A stretch of DNA of 64,000 nt from Caballeronia turbans. GTDB taxonomy: Bacteria; Pseudomonadota; Gammaproteobacteria; Burkholderiales; Burkholderiaceae. Both the position numbers and the translations under genes were made by a program. Positions 59,190 through 64,000 of the stretch are shown here, piece by piece; within the stretch, counting starts at the first letter, position 1, and each line of letters starts with the position of its first letter. The notes under the pieces are model-generated. The model searched no databases. It was not told the DNA's origin and saw only the letters and a program-made list of their open reading frames with translations. Location: NCBI GenBank assembly GCA_001544655.2, contig FCOD02000028.1, positions 17,992 to 81,991 of the forward strand. The letters run 5' to 3'.

Positions 59190-60142
59190 TGCACCCTCAC
59201 CGCGACGGGTTGGCCGGGATGGAGCTTCGCTGCATCGGCCCGTTGCGGATGCGCCTCGATCATGAACACGAGCTTCGAGCGGTTTTCGTTGCTATAGATC
59301 ACGGGCGGCGTGTATTCCGCCTGATTCGACACGTAGGAGATCGTCGCGGGCACGTCTTGCGCGCAGCCGTCGCAATGAATCGATACGGCGCGCCCCGCCG
59401 CGAGACCGCCCACTGCGCTCTCTGGCACGAAGAAGCGAACCTTCACGTTCTGCGGCGGCAGCATCTGCACGACGGGCGTGCCAGCCTGCACCCATTCTCC
59501 GACGCGATAGAGCGTGTCGTACACGAGTCCGTCCGCTGGCGCCGCGACACGCTTTTGATCGACTTTCCATTGAGCCTGGACGACGAACGCCTTCGCGGCG
59601 GCCACTTGCGCGCGCTGCGCTTCGATCTGCTGAGGACGCCCGGGTAAGCGTGCGATGTCGACTTGTTCGGCGAGATCGCGCACTTGCGCAGCGGCAGCAT
59701 CGGCATTGGCGCGCGAATCGTCGAGTTGTCCTTTTGCGATGCCGCCTGCACTGAACTGCGCTTCGTCGCGGCTCAGTTGCAATGCGGCCTTGCGGGCGTT
59801 CGCGCGTGCCTGCGCGAGTTGCGCGCGCACCGAAGCGATTTCGGGTGCGCGCTTACCTGTGAGGATGTCTTCGAGTTGCGACTGCGCGGCAGTCAACTGG
59901 CGTTGCGCCTGATCGAGTGCCGCGGTTTCATCGACGGATTCGAGCGCGAACGTGCTCGCGCCCGCTTTAAGCGTTTGCCCGCGGGCGACGGACAATGTGG
60001 CGAGCTTGCCGGATTGCGACGAGCCGAGGTAGACGAACTCTCCCTCGACATAGCCCTGATAGACGTCGCGGTCCTGATGAGAGCACGCCGCGAGTGCCGC
60101 GGCGAAAAGTAGATAGAACGGTATGCCGGTGATGCGGCTCAT
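59186..60142 (-). CDS. HlyD-family periplasmic adaptor lipoprotein (YbhG-like)
   Basis: A 318-residue membrane-fusion protein with a lipobox (FAAALAACS), a biotinyl-lipoyl-like domain (YVEGEFVYLGSSQSGKLATL), a long alpha-helical hairpin (about residues 75-190, rich in Ala, Gln, Arg) and a beta-barrel end. ATG 60142 has GGAG six bases upstream; ATG 60172 is an alternative. It links the ABC-2 pump to the outer-membrane factor. It is first in the efflux operon, with the palindrome at 60177 in its leader. Confidence 0.9.
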   Translation of the reverse strand: MSRITGIPFYLLFAAALAACSHQDRDVYQGYVEGEFVYLGSSQSGKLATLSVARGQTLKAGASTFALESVDETAALDQAQRQLTAAQSQLEDILTGKRAPEIASVRAQLAQARANARKAALQLSRDEAQFSAGGIAKGQLDDSRANADAAAAQVRDLAEQVDIARLPGRPQQIEAQRAQVAAAKAFVVQAQWKVDQKRVAAPADGLVYDTLYRVGEWVQAGTPVVQMLPPQNVKVRFFVPESAVGGLAAGRAVSIHCDGCAQDVPATISYVSNQAEYTPPVIYSNENRSKLVFMIEAHPQRADAAKLHPGQPVAVRVQ

Positions 60143-60176
60143 GGCGTACTCCATGATCAGGTTGTCTTTCATTTGG

Positions 60177-60188
60177 TTGGTCTACCAA
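60177..60188. promoter_or_regulatory. Palindrome at the efflux operon start (possible TetR-type operator)
   Basis: TTGGT-CT-ACCAA is a perfect palindrome 35 bases upstream of the HlyD start, embedded in an AT-rich stretch (GTTTATTGTTTGG on the minus strand). TetR-family efflux repressors use sites like this, and YbhGFSR-type operons usually have a TetR gene in front. None is present here; the rest of the gap to 60563 holds no gene I can support. Confidence 0.5.
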
Positions 60189-60563
60189 ACAATAAACGAG
60201 GCGCTTGGTTGCTGTCAATCGGAGCGCGCCTGGGGCCCGCGCTTCGGCGTTCAAGACAAGGATAGAAGAGGACTGCGTCGGCAAGGCGTCTGCCGAATGA
60301 AAGCGGGGAACGGGCGCTCGGAGCGATGGATTCGTACGCTCGGTCACGAACCGGTAGCGAGGAAGTAAATACCGGCAAGTCGCATGGACGGTATGAGTAA
60401 AAATGACACGCGGGATGTGCTTCCATTCTCGTGCGTGCGCTACTTCGTGTATCGAAATCCAGTCTGGCAGGACAAGTCCACCTTTGCGCGTGCTGTGCAT
60501 TCGCATTACATTGCGATATCCGCGTGACTCGAATCGATACCGATAAAAAAAGGAGACGCCAAG

Positions 60564-62987
60564 ATGAAGGGAAGGAAGAGACAACGCCTGCTCGCACTGA
60601 TGATCGGTGCATCGCTCTGCGGACCGCTTGCGGCCCGAGTCGCGCTGGCTGATGCTCTCGCCGACGAAACGATCGCTGTAGCGGGACTCTCGCAGCCATC
60701 GGACATTCTGATCGACCACTGGGGTGTACCGCATATCTTCGCGGCCAACGACAGCGATGCGTTCTTTGTACAAGGCTTTAATGCCGCACGCGACCGTATG
60801 TTTCAGATCGATCTATGGCGCAGGCGGGGACTCGGTGAGCTGTCGGAAGTGTTCGGCCCGGCCTACGTGGAGCAGGACAAGGCGACACGGCTCTTTCTCT
60901 ATCGCGGCGACATGGCGACCGAATGGCAGCGTTATGGTCCCGATGCAAAGCCTGCTGCCGTGCGCTTTGCCGCAGGCGTCAACGCGTACATCGACTGGCT
61001 CGCAGCGCATCCGGACCGCATGCCCTATGAGTTTCGCAAGATCGGCTATTGGCCGGCGAAATGGAATGCGAACGACATCGTGCGCATTCGCAGTCACGGT
61101 CTCACGCGAAATCTGACGAGTGAAGTCGCGCGTGCGCGTGTGGCGTGCAAGAGTTCGCTCGATGCTGATTCCGTGCGCTTCGGGCTGCAGCCGCCTTGGA
61201 AAGCCCAGATGCCTGCCGGCCTCGATCCATGCCTCCCCGATGACGTGCTCAAGGTCTTCACGCTCGCGACGCAAGGCGTGCGCGTAACGAAGGAGTCGAT
61301 GAAGAGCGCGGATGCATCGGCGACGATGATCGCCGCAGCCGACAATCCCGAGGAAGTCACCGAAGGCAGCAACAACTGGGTCATCGCGCCATCGAAGTCG
61401 GCGACGGGCCGCGCGATCATGGCGAACGATCCGCACCGCGCGTACGCGGCGCCGAGCCTTCGATACATCCAGCAGATCAGCACGCCGACGCTCGATATCA
61501 TCGGCGCGGGCGAGCCTTCCGCGCCGGGCATTTCGATCGGGCATAACGGTTCGATCGCTTACGGGCTCACGATCTTCAATATCGATCAGGAAGATCTCTA
61601 TGTGTATGAGCTGAATCCCGCGAATCCGCGGCAGTATCGCTACAAGGGCAAGTGGGAGCCGATGCGCGTCGTGCACGAACAGGTCGCGGTGCGCAACGGA
61701 TCGCCTGTCACGGTCGATCTGTTATTCACGCGTCACGGCCCTGTGATCTATACGGAGGAAACCAGGCATCGCGCATTCGCGGTGCGTACCGCGTGGCTGT
61801 CGCCGGGGATGTCGCCATACTTCGATTCGATGCGCTACATGCGCGCGAAGAACTACGCGCAATTCAAGGCATCGCTCGCGACCTGGGGCGCGCCGACCGT
61901 CAATCAGGTCTACGCGGACAAGGACGGCAACATAGGCTGGGTCCCGAGCGGGCTTGCGCCGATACGCCCGAACTGGGACGGCCTCATGCCCGTGCCCGGC
62001 GATGGCCGCTATGAATGGGCGGGCTTCTGGCCGCGCGATGCGATGCCTTCGGTCTATAACCCTGCGCAAGCCTATTTCACTACGTCGAATGAAATGAATT
62101 TGCCGGCGGCTTATCCGTATGCCGAGCGCAAGCTCGGTTTCGAATGGACCAACGGGTCGCGACATCAGCGTATCGATGAAGTGTTGAAGTCGCTGCCCAA
62201 GGTGTCGATCGAAGACTCGGAGCGCTTGCAGAACGATATCGTTTCGATTCCGGCGCGCAGACTCGTCGCATTGCTCGCGCCGCTGTCGAGCGATGACGAA
62301 GACACGCGCGCCGCACTCGCGATGCTCAAGGGCTGGGATGCACACATGGGCGCCGATTCGCCGCAAGCCGCGCTCGAAGAGGTGTGGCTGTCGCGGCATC
62401 TCGGACGCACATTCAAGGAAGCGGTCTTGCCGAAGAACGCGGCGGCATCGTTCGGCGCACCCGATACAGCCGTGATGCTCGACACGCTCGAACACCCTGA
62501 GGCGCGTTTCGGCGATAACGCTCAAGCCAAACGCAATGCCGTGCTGATGTCGAGCCTGCACGATGCCTATGTGGAAATGCGGCATCTGCAAGGCGACGAT
62601 GCAAGCCAGTGGCAATGGGGAAAGCTGCAGACGAACATGAACGCGCATCCTTTGGCCGATGTCGTCGATGCGGATATGCGCGCGAAGCTCAACGTCGGGC
62701 CAATCGGAAAGGGCGGCAGCGCGTATACGCCGAATCAGTCGACGTATCGCGCGAACGATTTCCGCGAGACCAACGGGCCTTCGTTTCGTGTGGTCGTCGA
62801 TGTCGGCAACTGGGACGGCTCGCGTGCGGTGAATCTGCCTGGCGAGTCGGGTGACCCGGATAGCCCGCATTACCGTGATCTCGCGCAGATGTGGCTCGAC
62901 GGACAGTACTTCCCGTTGCTGTATTCCCGTAAGGCCGTCGAAGCCGCGACCGAGAAACGCGTGCATCTCGTGCCGGACGCGCATTGA
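60564..62987 (+). CDS. Penicillin acylase family Ntn-hydrolase, exported
   Basis: An 807-residue precursor of the penicillin G acylase / AHL acylase superfamily. The signal peptide ends near residue 31 (LAARVALADA). The alpha chain (about 32-265) has DHWGVPHIFA and QGFNAARDRMFQIDLWRR. Autocatalytic cleavage should expose Ser269 in TEGSNNWVIAPSKSATG as the new N-terminal nucleophile of the beta chain. NDPHRAYAAPS and the Asn near ETNGPSFRVVVDVG complete the oxyanion and catalytic environment. The protein could hydrolyse acyl-homoserine lactones, beta-lactams or other amides. AAGGAG precedes the ATG. It is transcribed alone. Confidence 0.93.
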   Translation: MKGRKRQRLLALMIGASLCGPLAARVALADALADETIAVAGLSQPSDILIDHWGVPHIFAANDSDAFFVQGFNAARDRMFQIDLWRRRGLGELSEVFGPAYVEQDKATRLFLYRGDMATEWQRYGPDAKPAAVRFAAGVNAYIDWLAAHPDRMPYEFRKIGYWPAKWNANDIVRIRSHGLTRNLTSEVARARVACKSSLDADSVRFGLQPPWKAQMPAGLDPCLPDDVLKVFTLATQGVRVTKESMKSADASATMIAAADNPEEVTEGSNNWVIAPSKSATGRAIMANDPHRAYAAPSLRYIQQISTPTLDIIGAGEPSAPGISIGHNGSIAYGLTIFNIDQEDLYVYELNPANPRQYRYKGKWEPMRVVHEQVAVRNGSPVTVDLLFTRHGPVIYTEETRHRAFAVRTAWLSPGMSPYFDSMRYMRAKNYAQFKASLATWGAPTVNQVYADKDGNIGWVPSGLAPIRPNWDGLMPVPGDGRYEWAGFWPRDAMPSVYNPAQAYFTTSNEMNLPAAYPYAERKLGFEWTNGSRHQRIDEVLKSLPKVSIEDSERLQNDIVSIPARRLVALLAPLSSDDEDTRAALAMLKGWDAHMGADSPQAALEEVWLSRHLGRTFKEAVLPKNAAASFGAPDTAVMLDTLEHPEARFGDNAQAKRNAVLMSSLHDAYVEMRHLQGDDASQWQWGKLQTNMNAHPLADVVDADMRAKLNVGPIGKGGSAYTPNQSTYRANDFRETNGPSFRVVVDVGNWDGSRAVNLPGESGDPDSPHYRDLAQMWLDGQYFPLLYSRKAVEAATEKRVHLVPDAH

Positions 62988-63360
62988 GCATCGGATTCGC
63001 GCGCTTCATTGTTGCGAGATAGGCAAGGCATCTTCAACGCGAGCAGCGATGATCTTCACGCTGCCTTGCGTCACAATTCGATCGCGGTGGACGGGTGCTG
63101 GCTGGCGCCTTGCCGGACTCCTCATCCGGCTCGTCCTCCGCGCTTTCTCTCCTTCATCTCTCCCGTTGATGCCGACGCCCGTCGGCTGAAAACGTGCATC
63201 GCCGCGGGAATAGATCGCGACGTCCCCGGGTTAACCAATCGAAGCCTCAACGCTTGAAACTGATTCGAGTGAGTCGAAGCCGCGCAAGGGCCCTGTGCGT
63301 TCGATGAGGTTCGTGGATCGCGTGCGATCCGGTCAACCTTTCTGTCGGAGTGTGAACATC
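62988..63360. other. Intergenic region with no supported gene
   Basis: A 373-base gap after the acylase gene. I see one small hairpin (GCCGACG with CGTCGGC, 63171-63186) without a T tract and no convincing reading frame. The last 100 bases must hold the promoter of the DUF4148 gene, but I cannot pick out hexamers with confidence. Confidence 0.5.
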
Positions 63361-63735
63361 ATGAACGCTATCGCCAAATTCGTCGTGTCCCTCGCCGTGG
63401 TCGCTGCGCCCACGTTCGTTTTTGCGCAGAGCCAGAACGGCCCGTTGACGCGCGCGCAAGTGAAGGCCGAGCTAGTCCAGCTCGAACAGGCAGGCTATTC
63501 GCCAGCGGTGGGAGAGCAAGCCAACTATCCCGCGGATATTCAGGCCGCGGAAGCGAAGGTCGCTGCGCAACAGAACACGAAGGAAACGAACGAAGCATAT
63601 GGCGGCACGGGTGCCGGCGGCGCGTCTTCCGGTTCCGGCTCGATGCGTGCGCCCATGTGGAGGCAGCACGGTTCGATGCCGGCGTCGGATTGCGTCGGGC
63701 CTGCGGGATTCTGCACGCCGTTCTTTGGAAGCTGA
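63361..63735 (+). CDS. DUF4148 family exported protein
   Basis: A 124-residue protein with a signal peptide (MNAIAKFVVSLAVVAAPTFV, cut after FAQ or FA) followed by LTRAQVKAELVQLEQAGYSP and YPADIQAAEAKVAAQ, the DUF4148 signature common in Burkholderiaceae. The C-terminal part is Gly/Ser-rich and ends in a segment with two cysteines (DCVGPAGFCTPF). ATG 63361 starts the signal peptide; longer in-frame starts are not secretory. Function unknown; the family is often induced under stress. Confidence 0.9.
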   Translation: MNAIAKFVVSLAVVAAPTFVFAQSQNGPLTRAQVKAELVQLEQAGYSPAVGEQANYPADIQAAEAKVAAQQNTKETNEAYGGTGAGGASSGSGSMRAPMWRQHGSMPASDCVGPAGFCTPFFGS

Positions 63736-63858
63736 ACCGTCGGCTGGTTATCGGGCACGGGAAGATCAGTCATGGCTCTTCGCGCTCGCAACGCCTTGGC
63801 CTGGACATGGCATTCTTTGACGCCCCTGTGGCCTTAGAAAAAAATTTGCGAAGGGGGC

Positions 63859-63887
63859 TTGCGAGGACGTCATCGGCCCGTCATAAT
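63859..63887 (+). promoter_or_regulatory. Probable rRNA operon promoter
   Basis: A -35 TTGCGA (63859-63864) and a -10 CATAAT (63882-63887) are separated by 17 bases. An A/T-rich UP-element-like stretch (AGAAAAAAATTTGCG) lies just upstream at 63837-63850. Start of transcription would be near 63894. The boxA-like leader that follows makes this an rRNA promoter rather than a protein-gene promoter. Confidence 0.75.
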
Positions 63888-63889
63888 CT

Positions 63890-64000
63890 CGTTTCTCTGC
63901 TGCTGATGCAGCGACGCAAGACGGAAGGTGAGGTAGGGGTCTTGCGATGTGCTCTTTAAAAACTAACAGCCGATAAGTGTGGGCGCTTGATGTTGAGTGC
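63890..64000 (+). other. rRNA operon leader with boxA (16S gene expected just outside)
   Basis: This transcribed leader carries TGCTCTTTAAAAAC at 63950-63963, matching the boxA antitermination element (TGCTCTTTA) found upstream of 16S genes. The following bases (AGCCGATAAGTGTGGGCGCT) resemble the Burkholderiaceae 16S leader and RNase III-stem region. The mature 16S start is not in the window. Confidence 0.8.

Noticed and set aside
1-64000. CRISPR arrays, tRNA genes, insertion sequences, phage genes
   Set aside because: I looked for regular spaced repeats, cloverleaf-type sequences, transposase motifs and phage structural genes and saw none.

Overview
The window is about 64 kb of high-GC chromosomal DNA. 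It reads as a Burkholderiaceae genome, most likely Paraburkholderia, Caballeronia or a close relative. The basis is codon use, the gene families (DUF3563, DUF4148, AAHS transporter, NodT-type outer-membrane factor), strong GC-rich intrinsic terminators, and an rRNA-operon promoter and boxA leader at the right edge. Species is not resolved. I see no phage, plasmid, insertion sequence, CRISPR array or tRNA gene.

Layout. 1-7.6 kb: a divergent carbon-phosphorus lyase locus (phnN-DUF1045-phnF leftward; phnGHIJKLM rightward, almost every junction overlapping), with a palindromic operator between the arms and a long hairpin after phnM. 7.8-14.1 kb: an aromatic-acid MFS transporter, a chemoreceptor, a small secreted protein, a VOC protein divergent from a LysR regulator, and a FUSC-family membrane protein. 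14.3-19.3 kb: a double-PAS hybrid kinase, a PhoD alkaline phosphatase and a tandem pair of small exported paralogues that share their leaders. 19.3-25.8 kb: a DHA2 exporter, an orphan terminator, a QseC/QseB-like two-component system, DUF3563, an unknown gene and dinB behind a consensus LexA box. 25.9-34.7 kb: a TauD/SsuABC-like sulfonate operon, a LysR regulator, an aldo/keto reductase, an MdtG-like exporter, xthA and an alpha/beta hydrolase. 34.8-35.4 kb: a long non-coding inverted repeat. 35.4-36.8 kb: an NCS2 nucleobase permease.

37.2-43.7 kb: a six-gene stressosome-like operon (RsbR, RsbS, RsbT, a fused ATPase/PP2C-type phosphatase, and two multi-domain histidine kinases). No sigma factor or RsbU/V/W is present, so output is probably a phosphorelay. 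44.1-55.6 kb: a GntR-controlled catabolic operon: SDR, BKACE (DUF849), metallo-lactonase, ribose-type ABC importer with two permeases fused in one chain, lambda-crystallin-type dehydrogenase, SMP-30 lactonase and acyl-CoA ligase. Together these outline an uncharacterised sugar-acid route through a 3-keto acid cleaved by BKACE. 55.6-60.1 kb: a four-part ABC efflux operon. 60.6-63.7 kb: a penicillin-acylase-family Ntn hydrolase and a DUF4148 protein. 63.86-64.0 kb: an rRNA promoter and leader, with the 16S gene expected just outside.

Best leads for new biology: the stressosome/phosphorelay module, the BKACE sugar-acid operon, the inverted repeat with a mirrored strand-composition switch (a short relative lies at 14.3 kb), the duplicated leader of the small-gene pair, and the orphan terminator at 21.2 kb.
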